Positions 1 through 8,630 of a stretch of DNA of 64,000 bases are shown here, piece by piece; within the stretch, counting starts at the first letter, position 1, and every line of letters starts with the position of its first letter. This stretch comes from Azotimanducus sp965220185 (GTDB lineage: Bacteria > Pseudomonadota > Gammaproteobacteria > Pseudomonadales > Azotimanducaceae). Both the position numbers and the translations under genes were made by a program. A model generated the notes under the pieces. The model was given only the letters and a program-made list of their open reading frames with translations. It was not told where the DNA came from and did no database searches. The stretch spans positions 2,046,001-2,110,000 of the forward strand of contig OZ244807.1 in assembly GCA_965220185.1 (NCBI GenBank), given 5' to 3'.

Positions 1-419
1 GGCGGCGAAGCGTTCCGGGGGCTGCGTGGACGGGCGCACCACGCGCCATGCGGGGTACGCGGTGAGCCAGCGGAAGCGCAAGCGGGTGGAGGAGCCGTTC
101 GGATGGATGAAGACCTATGGATTGCTGCGCAAGCTGCGCCACCGGGGGCTGGCGAACGCCGCCTGGCAGTTCCGGCTGGCGGCCGCGGCCTACAACATCG
201 TGAGGCTGGGGCGGCTGGAGGCGTGCGCATGACGGGGCGGGCGCCGGAAACGCCACGGGCGGGGTCTTGGACGGGCGGAACGGGCCTCCTACGGACAGTC
301 GGAAGCCGGATCGCATGGATGGGGGCACGCCCGGCGGAGTCCTTCACCACCAAAGGCGGGCGCAATTTGTTCGGACACGCCGCCGAACTCCGCCAGAATC
401 GCCCTTTTTCAACAGGCTG
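1..419 (+). mobile_element. Right end of an IS5-like insertion sequence
   Basis: The first 419 bases are the distal part of an insertion sequence that begins outside the window. They hold the C-terminal end of a DDE transposase (stop at 232), about 170 non-coding bases, and a terminal segment ending in CTTTTTCAACAGGCTGCTAG at 403-422. Ends of this kind (read outward-in, CTAGCAGCCTGTTGAAAAAG) are familiar from IS5/IS1182-type elements; this is recalled, not searched. The element stops exactly where the neighbouring convergent gene stops, and the terminal CTAG may be the duplicated target. Confidence 0.7.
2..232 (+). CDS. IS5-family transposase, C-terminal fragment
   Basis: This is the last roughly 76 residues of a DDE transposase cut by the left edge of the window. 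The segment DGRTTRHAGY followed by RKRVEEPFGWMK and then an alanine-rich helix ending in AAAAYNIVRLGRLEA is the standard C-terminus of IS5-group transposases; the Glu in RVEEPFGW is the catalytic E of the DDE triad. The reading frame is open to base 2, so the true start lies upstream. The protein would cut and rejoin the ends of the surrounding element. Whether the full element is intact cannot be judged here. Confidence 0.85.
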   Translation, partial: AAKRSGGCVDGRTTRHAGYAVSQRKRKRVEEPFGWMKTYGLLRKLRHRGLANAAWQFRLAAAAYNIVRLGRLEACA

Positions 420-2669
420 CTAGTTGATGGACTCGATGATTCGAACGCACGCACGCTTGTCCCCGGCCGCCGACTCACGAATGCGACCAATGATCGATGC
501 CTCGGTGTATCCGGATGTGCGCAAGGCTGCAATCAGCGATTGTGCCTTTGCTTCCGCAATGCCAAACAGCATGCCGCCTGAGGTCTGGGGGTCCATCAAC
601 AGGCGAAGCGCAGGGCTACTCGGTTCAATCCCGGACAGTTCAACTTCTTCAAGTGCCGCTTCATTGGCTTGTTGCAGACTACTCTCGACGCCTTCACGCA
701 TCAGGTGGCAGGCGCCGTCGAGGGCTGGCACCTGATCAAGCCAGATTTCCGCGCTCTTATCCGAGGCGTTCAGCATCTCAAGCAGGTGCCCAAGCAGTCC
801 AAAGCCTGTGACATCAGTGCAACTCTCGCCACCATGCTCGCGCAGCATGAGCGCCGCCCGGCCGTTCGACTGGTTCATGGACGCAAGCGCCGCTTCGAAG
901 CAGCGCCCCGGTGTGCGCATACGCATTTCGCCGGCAAGCAAGACACCAACGCCAAGCGGTTTGGTCAGCACCAGGAGATCATTTGCTTCTAATCCAGATT
1001 TCACGAACGGCGCTGAACGCAGCTCACCAAACACTGTGCAGCCAAGCTGCGTCATGTCGCTCTCGGTTGAATGACCGCCGACTAGGTGGACACCCGACTC
1101 GCGGAACACATCGTTCGCACCTTTGAGTGCGAGAAATGCGTCTTCCTCCATCAGCCTCGGCGCCATCAGTTTGACGCTGAGGTTGACGAGGGCATAGCGC
1201 GGAAGCGCGCCCATGGCAAAGAGGTCGCTCAATCCGTGGTGCGCAGCGATGCGCCCAAAGAGGTAGGTGTCGCTGACCATCTGCGGGAAATGGTCAGTGG
1301 ATACGCAGAGGGTGTGTGTCCCTTTTTCTGTGTGTGTCCCAATTTGAATGATGGCGGCGTCTTCGCCGATGCCTTGCAGCACCTCAGTTTCAGGATGCAC
1401 ATCGAGGCGGCCGAGCACGCGGCTAATTAGATGAGCCGGGAGTTTTGATCCGCAGCCCGCGCAACGCATGGTCGTGTCTTCCGGCACGAGGGCATCGGCC
1501 TCGTCTGCCATCGGCGGCGGGATAAAACGCGCCATGAAGCGATGGTCGATACGTGCCTTGAGCCACGAGAGCGGCCTGCCCGCAGCAAACAACTTGCCCC
1601 GCGAAGCCACCGCCCGGCCTCGCGAGTTGCCGATGATCGCGAGCGCCTGCTTTTGCGCGCGGTAACGCTTGAGCGGCGCGCTTTGCGAGTAGCGCAGCAG
1701 GTTCTCGGCAAGCACAGGGCCAGCGCGCACCGCGTAGACGCCGGACTTCGGACGTGGCTGCCGTTCGAGCGCTGCGACATCGCCCGCGGCAAATACCCAT
1801 TGATGACTTAATGACTGGAGCCGGTCGTTGACCTTGACGAATCCCGATGCATCGACTTGAAGCCCACTATCTTGTGGATATCGAGGCGCTGCCACACCAG
1901 TTGTCCACAAGGCATGGTCGGCATGGATTTTCTCGCCAGACTCGCTGACGAGACAATTTGAAGCGACTTTTACAACTTGAAATCCTTTCAACATCGTCAC
2001 CTTGGCGGCCTCAAGTTCAGCTTCCACCCAGCGTCTGACGCGCTTGCTGTGGCCGGGCAAAATCGTCTTGCCAGCCTCGATCAGCGTCAAGTTCAAGGAT
2101 GTATTCTCGAACTGCTTGCTGATCGCGAGTATCAATTCCACGCCGCCCGCGCCCGCGCCCACCACCGCAAGCCTCGGGGACTGTCCCTGATTCAGGGCCG
2201 ACTCAAAGGCACTTTGAACTGCAGGCCACGCCGCCAGGAACTGCCCGATCGGCTTGACCGGCGTCACCGGCCTGGCAATTTCGACACCGTCAATGCCGGG
2301 CACCGCGCCGGAATTGAGCGATAGCACATCACAGCGCAACGGCGGATGCGATTGCGTAAAGACCTGCTTCGATTCGAGGTCAAGCGCCACGACCTCGTCG
2401 ATCACAAGCTCGGCATCCGCGGCCCGACACAGTTTTGCGAGGTCAATATGCATCTCGTCATGCTCATAGCGGCCAGCAACGCGCCCTGGCAGCATGCCTG
2501 AGTAAGGCGTTTGCACCTCTCTTGCAATGAGCGTCACAGCCAGATGCGCACCTTCATCGGGTCGCATCATGCGCCGCCGCAACACCTGAACGTGACTATG
2601 GCCGCCGCCGACCAGCACAAGCCGAAGCTTCTTTAATGGGTGCGCGAACAGGGGTGTCGAGGGCCTCAT
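420..2669 (-). CDS. selD: Fused NADH dehydrogenase-like / selenide, water dikinase SelD
   Basis: A 749-residue two-domain protein. Residues 15-380 are an FAD-dependent pyridine nucleotide-disulfide oxidoreductase related to type II NADH dehydrogenases: GGGHSH at 21-26 (FAD), GAGAGG at 171-176 (NAD) and AAGDVA at 294-299 (second FAD contact). Residues 400-749 are selenide, water dikinase, which makes selenophosphate from selenide and ATP. MRCAGCGSK at 401-409 supplies the catalytic Cys (C403 or C406), and GIGEDAA with VSTDHFP forms the ATP/metal site. Cys is used, not selenocysteine. This fusion is known in several bacteria. No selA, selB, selU or tRNA-Sec lies in the window, so the selenium product served is unknown. 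A loop at 443-453 reads IGTHTEKGTHT and is encoded by two copies of the dispersed GGGACACACAC repeat. The TAG stop coincides with the IS edge, so the C-terminus may have been altered. Confidence 0.93.
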   Translation of the reverse strand: MRPSTPLFAHPLKKLRLVLVGGGHSHVQVLRRRMMRPDEGAHLAVTLIAREVQTPYSGMLPGRVAGRYEHDEMHIDLAKLCRAADAELVIDEVVALDLESKQVFTQSHPPLRCDVLSLNSGAVPGIDGVEIARPVTPVKPIGQFLAAWPAVQSAFESALNQGQSPRLAVVGAGAGGVELILAISKQFENTSLNLTLIEAGKTILPGHSKRVRRWVEAELEAAKVTMLKGFQVVKVASNCLVSESGEKIHADHALWTTGVAAPRYPQDSGLQVDASGFVKVNDRLQSLSHQWVFAAGDVAALERQPRPKSGVYAVRAGPVLAENLLRYSQSAPLKRYRAQKQALAIIGNSRGRAVASRGKLFAAGRPLSWLKARIDHRFMARFIPPPMADEADALVPEDTTMRCAGCGSKLPAHLISRVLGRLDVHPETEVLQGIGEDAAIIQIGTHTEKGTHTLCVSTDHFPQMVSDTYLFGRIAAHHGLSDLFAMGALPRYALVNLSVKLMAPRLMEEDAFLALKGANDVFRESGVHLVGGHSTESDMTQLGCTVFGELRSAPFVKSGLEANDLLVLTKPLGVGVLLAGEMRMRTPGRCFEAALASMNQSNGRAALMLREHGGESCTDVTGFGLLGHLLEMLNASDKSAEIWLDQVPALDGACHLMREGVESSLQQANEAALEEVELSGIEPSSPALRLLMDPQTSGGMLFGIAEAKAQSLIAALRTSGYTEASIIGRIRESAAGDKRACVRIIESIN
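1312..1340 (+). repeat. Dispersed GTGTGTGTCCC repeat, direct pair inside selD
   Basis: Exact 11-mers at 1312-1322 and 1330-1340, both in plus orientation, 18 bases apart, separated by a T-rich spacer. On the selD coding strand they read GGGACACACAC twice and encode the two GTHT units of the SelD loop. Confidence 0.9.
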
Positions 2670-2717
2670 CCGGAGCCGATTTACACGAACTCCGAACGAT
2701 ATTACCGACTCTGATGG

Positions 2718-2939
2718 CTAAAAGTCGTCTATGTCGAAATCAAAGGTGTCCAAATCGCGTGCGATACGCTTCTGTTCACGCCTCGCTTCGATGGCGTGAC
2801 GTATCGCAAGTCGATTGAGACAGCCATTGCGGTCAGCGCGGTTGCCCACATGACCGTTCGCATCAAGCGACTCCCCCATGTCCTCGGGGTCTCCAATGAG
2901 GCCATCATCCATTTCAAATACATCTTCAAGTTCCGGCAT
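2718..2939 (-). CDS. Small acidic hypothetical protein
   Basis: A 73-residue protein with an acidic N-terminus (PELEDVFEMDD), a central basic helix (NRLAIRHAIEARREQKRIA) and an acidic, aromatic tail ending FDFDIDDF. The helix-plus-acidic-tail plan recalls the small PA3496-type proteins of gammaproteobacteria, but the match is weak. The start is well supported by GGAGAGGAG seven bases before ATG. It is the first gene of a pair with the fused selD gene 48 bases downstream, so the two are probably cotranscribed. Function not known. Confidence 0.7.
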   Translation of the reverse strand: MPELEDVFEMDDGLIGDPEDMGESLDANGHVGNRADRNGCLNRLAIRHAIEARREQKRIARDLDTFDFDIDDF

Positions 2940-3121
2940 TTTCTCCTCTCCTTGAATTCCGTGTGAAGCGCTTTTGAAACTTTGGCGGCAGTTGAACTAC
3001 TGCTGCGGGCACTCTGCGTAAGGCGCCATAAACGAGTCAAGACAGCAACTTGAAGCCTTTTCAACCGTCATTCTCTGTCACAATCACCTAAAATAGATAC
3101 CTCAGACTCAATGATCACTCG

Positions 3122-3790
3122 ATGTCAAAGACGACCTATGGCCTCCCCGATGACATGCGCGACTACTTGCACGCCTTTGGTGTACGCGAGTCGCCGGCGG
3201 CTGCCGCGCTGCGCGCGCGCACCGCGGAGCTTGGCCGAATTTCCGCCATGCAGATCTGCCCTGAACAGGGCGGCCTCATGGCCTTGCTCGCGGTCAGCAT
3301 TCAGGCGCAGCGCGCGCTTGAGATCGGCACCTTCACCGGCTACAGCGCACTCGTTGTTGCGGAAGCCCTGCCCGCGAGTGGGCATCTCCTCACATGCGAT
3401 GTCTCAGAAGAATGGACGTCTATCGCCAAAGAACACTGGCGACAAGCCGGCGTGTCAGAGCGAATTGAACTTCGCTTAGGCGCGGCGACCGAAACGTTGA
3501 GCGAGCTTCTCCATGCCGGCAAGCGGCGCAGCTTTGACTTTGCGTTCATTGACGCGGACAAGGAGAATTATGAAAAATACTATGAGTCGGCCTATCTTCT
3601 TGTGCGCCCAGGCGGCCTCATTTGTATCGACAATGTATTCTGGAACGGCACGGTCGCCGATGAAAACCACACGGCCGACGCGGTCGAAGCCATCCGGCGA
3701 GTCACGCGCCAGGTACACAGCGACGAGCGCGTGGATGCCGTCATCGTGCCCGTGGGCGACGGCATGATGGTCGCCCGCAAGCGACATTAA
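3122..3790 (+). CDS. Class I SAM-dependent O-methyltransferase
   Basis: A 222-residue cytoplasmic methyltransferase of the caffeoyl-CoA/catechol O-methyltransferase type (methyltransferase_3 family). ALEIGTFTGYSALVVAEALP near residue 65 is the SAM-binding motif I. FDFAFIDADKENY near 140 carries the metal-binding Asp, and GGLICIDNVFWNG near 165 the second metal-binding Asp-Asn. Length and motif order fit the family, which transfers methyl groups to vicinal hydroxyls in a divalent-metal-dependent way. The substrate cannot be read from sequence. It is the first gene of a same-strand run with korA (16-base gap), korB and fimT. Confidence 0.9.
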   Translation: MSKTTYGLPDDMRDYLHAFGVRESPAAAALRARTAELGRISAMQICPEQGGLMALLAVSIQAQRALEIGTFTGYSALVVAEALPASGHLLTCDVSEEWTSIAKEHWRQAGVSERIELRLGAATETLSELLHAGKRRSFDFAFIDADKENYEKYYESAYLLVRPGGLICIDNVFWNGTVADENHTADAVEAIRRVTRQVHSDERVDAVIVPVGDGMMVARKRH

Positions 3791-3806
3791 CGCCAGAGCG
3801 AATCAC

Positions 3807-5687
3807 ATGACAGCAGCTTTACACGCGAAACCCCGCGACTACCATGTCGTCCGCTTCGCTGGCGATTCCGGCGACGGCATGCAATTGAGCGGCGATCAAT
3901 TCACTAATTCGGTCGGCTCCGCAGGCTTTGATCTCAGCAGCATGCAGGACTTCCCGGCGGAGATTCGCGCGCCCGCCGGCTCCACCTACGGCGTGTCCGC
4001 GTTTCAACTGCAATTTGGCGGCGCGCGCGTGCGAACGCCCGGCGACAGTCCCGATGTGCTCGTGGCGTTCAACCCGGCAGCGCTCAAAGTCAGCCTGCCG
4101 CTCATCGAGCCAGGCGCGCTGATCATCATCGACGAGGCAACCTTCACTGATCGCCAGCTTCGAAAAGCAGGTTTCGATCATAATCCGCTGAAGGGCAAGA
4201 CGCTCGCCAGCTTCGATGTCTACCCAATTGACATCACCGGGCACACCTTGGAAGCGCTCGAAGCGCTCGACCTGAAGCGGCCGGACGCGGTCCGCTGCCG
4301 CAACTTCTTCGTGCTTGGCTTTCTTCTATGGATGTTCGACCTGCCAAGACAGACGTTGATTGACTGGATCGATACGCGCTTCAAATCGCGTCCCGCCATC
4401 CGCACCGCCAATGAGGCGGCCGTCAACGCCGGCCACGCATTCGCGGAAACTGCGGAAGTCGGGCACCTGTTCGAGCGGCAAACCGTCGCCGAAGAAGTGC
4501 CGCTTGCCGCCGCTGAATACCGAACTGTTCGCGGCGCTGAAGCGATCGCGCTCGGCTTGGCAGCAGTCAGCAGGCTCGCAGACACGCACCTCGTGTTCTG
4601 TTCCTACCCGATCACCCCGGCATCGAGCATCCTGCATGAGCTTGCGAATACCAGAGACCCAACAGTCAGCGTTTTCCAAGCCGAGGACGAGATTGCCTCC
4701 TGCTGCGCCGCTATTGGCGCATCCTATGCGGGATCGCTCGGCGTGACATCAAGCTCAGGCCCCGGCATCGCCCTCAAGGCCGAGGCCATCGGCCTCGGCA
4801 TCGCAAGCGAGCTGCCTTTGCTCATCATCAATTCGCAGCGCGCAGGTCCGTCAACCGGCCTGCCCACCAAGACCGAGCAATCGGATTTGCTGCAAGCGCT
4901 GCACGGCAGACATGGAGACACACCCCTGCCGGTCGTCGCCGCGCGCTCTCCGGCGGATTGTTTTCGTGCCGTCATCGATGCTGGCCGCATCGCGCTTCGC
5001 CATATGACGCCGGTGATTCTGTTGATTGACGGCTATCTCACCAATGCCGCGGAGTATTCGCGCCTGCCCGAGGTTGACCGTCTAGAGCCAATCTGGACAA
5101 GTCGGCAACTCGCCGACAACCTGCCAGACCACGCCGGGCACGACCAGCTATTTAAGCGGGACGCGGCATCGCTCGCGCGCCCGTGGGCGATTCCCGGCAC
5201 GCACAGGCTTATGCATCGCGTCGGCGGGCTTGAAACCGACATCAGCTCCGGTCACATCAGTTACGATCCTGCCAACCATCAGGCCAAGACCGATTTGCGC
5301 CATGAAAAAATCCTTAAGGTCGCCGATTTTCTGCCAGTTGAAACACTCGTCCAAGGCGAACCTCAATCTCAGGTCTTGGTGCTCGGCTGGGGCTCGACCT
5401 ATGGCGCGATTTTTGAAGCGGTACGAGGCGAAATCGCAGCTGGACGCTCAGTCGCGCAGGCGCATCTTCGCTTCCTGCACCCCTTCCCACCTCAAACCGA
5501 AGATTTTTTGGCGACCTTTGATCGCATATTGATTCCAGAGATCAACATGGGACAGCTGGCCACGCTCATGCGCAGCGAGCTGCCGCGCATCGCCAAGCGC
5601 ATCGTGCAATACAATCAAGTGACAGGACTGCCGTTCAAAGTTCAAGAGATACGCGATGCCATTGGAGGCTTATTCGCCGATGACTAA
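3807..5687 (+). CDS. korA: 2-oxoacid:ferredoxin oxidoreductase, fused gamma-alpha subunit
   Basis: A 626-residue subunit of a two-subunit 2-oxoacid:acceptor oxidoreductase, most like the KorA type that oxidises 2-oxoglutarate to succinyl-CoA with ferredoxin. Residues 1-195 form the gamma domain (GDSGDGMQLSGDQF near 20). Residues 220-600 form the alpha/pyrimidine-binding domain with the YPITPAS motif near 267 that contacts the 2-oxoacid. It needs KorB, encoded immediately downstream with an 8-base ATGACTAA overlap, which implies translational coupling. Substrate choice (2-oxoglutarate, pyruvate or another 2-oxoacid) is inferred from the two-subunit layout and is not certain. No ferredoxin gene is adjacent. 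Confidence 0.93.
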   Translation: MTAALHAKPRDYHVVRFAGDSGDGMQLSGDQFTNSVGSAGFDLSSMQDFPAEIRAPAGSTYGVSAFQLQFGGARVRTPGDSPDVLVAFNPAALKVSLPLIEPGALIIIDEATFTDRQLRKAGFDHNPLKGKTLASFDVYPIDITGHTLEALEALDLKRPDAVRCRNFFVLGFLLWMFDLPRQTLIDWIDTRFKSRPAIRTANEAAVNAGHAFAETAEVGHLFERQTVAEEVPLAAAEYRTVRGAEAIALGLAAVSRLADTHLVFCSYPITPASSILHELANTRDPTVSVFQAEDEIASCCAAIGASYAGSLGVTSSSGPGIALKAEAIGLGIASELPLLIINSQRAGPSTGLPTKTEQSDLLQALHGRHGDTPLPVVAARSPADCFRAVIDAGRIALRHMTPVILLIDGYLTNAAEYSRLPEVDRLEPIWTSRQLADNLPDHAGHDQLFKRDAASLARPWAIPGTHRLMHRVGGLETDISSGHISYDPANHQAKTDLRHEKILKVADFLPVETLVQGEPQSQVLVLGWGSTYGAIFEAVRGEIAAGRSVAQAHLRFLHPFPPQTEDFLATFDRILIPEINMGQLATLMRSELPRIAKRIVQYNQVTGLPFKVQEIRDAIGGLFADD

Positions 5688-6675
5688 GCGAGATTACAAG
5701 ACCTTCGCGACTGATCGCGAAGTGCGCTGGTGCCCTGGCTGCGGAGACTACTCGATCCTGAAATCAGTGCTCCAAGCACTGGCGAACTCAGGCTCGCGCC
5801 CGGAAAACACAGTCTTTGTCTCTGGCATCGGCTGCGCCGCGCGCATGCCCTACTACATCGAAACCTATGGCTTTCACACCATTCACGGACGAGCGCCTGC
5901 CGTCGCGACGGGCATCAAGCTTGCGAATCCGGCACTCGAGGTGTGGGTCGTCACCGGCGACGGCGACGGGCTGTCGATCGGCGGCAACCACCTGCTGCAT
6001 CTGTTGAGACGCAACGTCGATGTCAATCTACTTCTATTCAACAATGAGACATATGGCTTGACCAAGGGCCAGATGTCCCCCACATCGCGCATCGGAACGC
6101 GCTCGCCAAGCACTCCGGAAGGTTCGATCGCGCGCCCCGCATCGCCCTGTGGATTCGCGCTCGGCAGTGGCGCGACTTTTATTGCGCGCGGCATCGATGT
6201 CGATCAGAAGGGGCTGCCTGCACTGCTTCACGAGGCCAAGGCGCATGCTGGCACGAGCTTTGTCGAGATTCTGCAAAATTGCATTGTCTACAACAAGGAC
6301 GTGTTCGCGCCGGTCACCGACAAGAGGCGAGCAGACGACGGGCAGATACGCGTCGAGCACGGCAAGCCGCTCTTGTTTGGCGCTCGGCGCGAGAAAGGAC
6401 TGCGCTTGAATCCGCACACCCTTGCACTCGAAGTCACCCAAAACCTCGATGAGGTGCTCGTCCACGACGAGACGAACGCGACCCTTGCGGCCTTGCTCAT
6501 TGCCTTGTGCCCTCCCTTGCCGATGGCGTTCGGCGTCATTCATCGGCGCAGCGAGCCGATGTTTGATGCCGCGTTTCAGGTGATCGAAAAGAGTGGCGAG
6601 GCGCCAAGCCTAGATTCGCTCGTGCGCCGCGCCACTATTCACGATCATCGGCAAGCCTCTATAGACGAGAAGTAG
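5680..6675 (+). CDS. korB: 2-oxoacid:ferredoxin oxidoreductase, beta subunit
   Basis: A 331-residue thiamine diphosphate subunit that pairs with KorA. CPGCGDYSI near 20 and GIGCAARMPYY near 53 supply the Cys residues that hold the [4Fe-4S] cluster. GDGDGLSIGGNH followed by NNETYGLTKGQ around 90-125 is the ThDP and Mg binding region. There is no extra ferredoxin domain, as in the small two-subunit enzymes. I chose the ATG at 5680 over an upstream in-frame ATG at 5656 because the protein aligns from MTKRDYK and the resulting 8-base overlap with korA is typical of coupled subunits. Confidence 0.93.
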   Translation: MTKRDYKTFATDREVRWCPGCGDYSILKSVLQALANSGSRPENTVFVSGIGCAARMPYYIETYGFHTIHGRAPAVATGIKLANPALEVWVVTGDGDGLSIGGNHLLHLLRRNVDVNLLLFNNETYGLTKGQMSPTSRIGTRSPSTPEGSIARPASPCGFALGSGATFIARGIDVDQKGLPALLHEAKAHAGTSFVEILQNCIVYNKDVFAPVTDKRRADDGQIRVEHGKPLLFGARREKGLRLNPHTLALEVTQNLDEVLVHDETNATLAALLIALCPPLPMAFGVIHRRSEPMFDAAFQVIEKSGEAPSLDSLVRRATIHDHRQASIDEK

Positions 6676-6682
6676 TGCTCAC

Positions 6683-7219
6683 ATGACCCGACGAGGCTCG
6701 CCCGGATTCACGCTGCCAGAATTGCTCGTCACCTTGACGCTGCTGGCCATCGCTTTCGCGTATGCCGCGCCAAGACTCGACTCGCTGCTCGCCGAGCACA
6801 GGTCGCAGACCATCATGACCGGGCTTGCCGCGCGGATTGAATCTGCTCGCAAGCACGCACTTGCCCGGGCGCAGACCGTCAGGCTCTGCCCCGGCGTCAA
6901 TGCGTGCGGCGAGCTTGGCAATTGGATTGAGCAGGCAGCGCTCGTCACCGAAGACGGCGAGATACTGCGCCGCTTTCCGCCGCTCGCCGCATCGGGCGGA
7001 GTCGACTGGCGGTCTTTCGGCAATCGCGCATGGATTCAGTTCGCGCCCAACGGACTCACGCCAAGTCAAAGTGGCCGCCTCACCTATTGTCCTGCAAACG
7101 GCGATGCGCGCCTTGCGAGGCAACTCATTCTCAACGCATCAGGCCGCGTGCGCTTTGCGACCGATGCCGACGGCGACGGCATCATCGAATCGAGCAACGG
7201 CGCGCCAGTGGTTTGTTAG
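6683..7219 (+). CDS. fimT: FimT/GspH-type pseudopilin
   Basis: A 178-residue type IV pilin-like protein. The prepilin peptidase site is SPG^FTLPELLV: Gly at -1, Phe at +1 and Glu at +5, followed by a hydrophobic helix of about 20 residues. The globular part contains CPGVNACG and a C-terminal DADGDG loop that resembles a calcium-binding EF-hand turn, with a final Cys. FimT-like minor pilins sit at the pilus tip complex and in some species bind DNA. It lies 7 bases after korB and ends 8 bases from the convergent pilX-like gene, so it completes the minor pilin set from the opposite strand. Confidence 0.85.
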   Translation: MTRRGSPGFTLPELLVTLTLLAIAFAYAAPRLDSLLAEHRSQTIMTGLAARIESARKHALARAQTVRLCPGVNACGELGNWIEQAALVTEDGEILRRFPPLAASGGVDWRSFGNRAWIQFAPNGLTPSQSGRLTYCPANGDARLARQLILNASGRVRFATDADGDGIIESSNGAPVVC

Positions 7220-7227
7220 CAGACAAA

Positions 7228-7677
7228 TCACCACACCCGCCGCCAAGACAGCCGACCAAGTCGCAGATCAGTCGGCAAGTCGCCTGCATCAAAGACATCT
7301 GCGGGTTCGAGCACGCCAAGTGTCGTTTCCATCAACGCTCGGCCAGACGCGCAGGCGTGTACGCCGTAGATTCGATAGCGCGCGCTGACGACCTCATCCA
7401 CAGTGATCGAGCGGCTCACCATGCGCTCGTGGAGCACCCGCGCTTGAACACTCAACTCTGCTGCGTCGCGGCAATCGAAGCTGCCTGTCGTCAGATCTAG
7501 CGCGTCAACGCTGCCTAACACTCGGTGCGCTTCAATTGACAGTGCCTGCTGCTGATCGAGTAGCCGCGCGCTTGCGGTCATCAGCGATGCCGAACGCACA
7601 AGCGCAACGCTTGAAACCGACAGCACCGCCACGACATAGAGGCAGGTCACGAGCACATAGCCGCGCTTCCTGTTCAT
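7228..7677 (-). CDS. pilX: PilX-like minor pilin
   Basis: A 149-residue protein starting MNRKRGYVLVTCLYVVAVL: a short basic leader, Gly at the -1 position, then a hydrophobic helix. The +5 residue is Thr rather than Glu, as in PilX/GspK-type tip pilins, which tolerate loss of Glu5. A Cys pair (residues about 82 and 106) could form a disulfide. It overlaps the upstream pilW-like stop by ATGA at 7674-7677 and is the last gene of the lspA-pilE, pilV, pilW, pilX operon. The assignment rests on N-terminal pattern and gene order more than on body similarity. Confidence 0.75.
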   Translation of the reverse strand: MNRKRGYVLVTCLYVVAVLSVSSVALVRSASLMTASARLLDQQQALSIEAHRVLGSVDALDLTTGSFDCRDAAELSVQARVLHERMVSRSITVDEVVSARYRIYGVHACASGRALMETTLGVLEPADVFDAGDLPTDLRLGRLSWRRVW

Positions 7678-8630
7678 AGCAAATTCTCGAAAGCGAAGTG
7701 CCGAACGTAGTGACGCTCAAGTGGTTTGCCGCGCACTTCGCTCGCGCTTCTCGCAGTCAAGCGAATCCTCAAACCCAGCACATGCCCATCGCTGTCTTTG
7801 ATTTCATCCACATCCAGGTTATGAATGCCAGCAATCACTTCGAGGGGACGGCGTTGTGTGTCCTTGCGCCAGAGCGCGGGCGCATCGGCTATGCTGGCGC
7901 CTGCTGCGATAAAAAAGAACTCGGATTGCAGCCGGTGCAGGCGCGGACGGCTCAAGGAAGAGACCGCGAACGTCCGGCTCGCGGCAAGTCGGCTCGCGTG
8001 ATTGTCGTGGCGTCTCAAGCCCGAAACGCGTGCGAGCAGGCTATGGTTGCTGCGGTCTGCGATACTCGTGACTCGAAAAACTTCGAGATGCCGACAATCT
8101 GTCAAGGCAGCAAAATCGCCAGCGACTACGCCTCGCCGAGCGGCTACTTCAATGCCCCCGCCAGCACCCGTTTGCGCACGAAGCGGCAATGCCTGATAGG
8201 CGAGCCCGCGCACCACCAGCATGTCGTTATCGGGCACAAGATGGTGGGTATTGATGCCGAACCGGCCATCAATGGCACGGGAAGAAACCGGCAGATGCTC
8301 AACGTTCAGTGGTTGCGCCCCATTCACGCCAACGTGATGAACAGCGTAGGGGCGGGCAAGCTGAAGTTCAGGCGCAGCGGACAGATCCGAACGCAGAAGA
8401 TTGTGCAGGACGACGCTTCGGCCGCCGCACCCAAGATAGCCTGCACGTGCGACCGATTGCTCGAAGAGCAGCATGGCATGCGAGGCCCTGTCGTGGTGGT
8501 TCGACCAAGCAGCCATGTCCGCACTACCACCAATGCTCGTTCCCACAAGCTGAATGGCGGCAATAAAAGTTATTGAACTCAATGCAATGGATACCAGAAG
8601 CTCGACAAGTGTAACGCCAGCGTCGCGCAT
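7674..8630 (-). CDS. pilW: PilW-like minor pilin
   Basis: A 318-residue prepilin-like protein with processing site MRDAG^VTLVELLVSIALSS (Glu at +5) and the long body expected of PilW. Features typical of the family are the SVARAGYLGCGG stretch after the N-terminal helix and a C-terminal segment DVDEIKDSDGHVLGLRIRL that matches the usual end of PilW proteins. It works with PilV, PilX, FimT and PilE in a tip complex that primes type IV pilus assembly. Its ATG overlaps the pilV stop by one base (TAATG), and its stop overlaps pilX. Confidence 0.88.
   Translation of the reverse strand: MRDAGVTLVELLVSIALSSITFIAAIQLVGTSIGGSADMAAWSNHHDRASHAMLLFEQSVARAGYLGCGGRSVVLHNLLRSDLSAAPELQLARPYAVHHVGVNGAQPLNVEHLPVSSRAIDGRFGINTHHLVPDNDMLVVRGLAYQALPLRAQTGAGGGIEVAARRGVVAGDFAALTDCRHLEVFRVTSIADRSNHSLLARVSGLRRHDNHASRLAASRTFAVSSLSRPRLHRLQSEFFFIAAGASIADAPALWRKDTQRRPLEVIAGIHNLDVDEIKDSDGHVLGLRIRLTARSASEVRGKPLERHYVRHFAFENLL

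Noticed and set aside
420..1470. Selenocysteine codon in selD
   Set aside because: The active-site position is Cys and no in-frame TGA is present.
7698..8576. 292-codon plus-strand frame opposite pilW
   Set aside because: Antisense shadow of a clear PilW gene.
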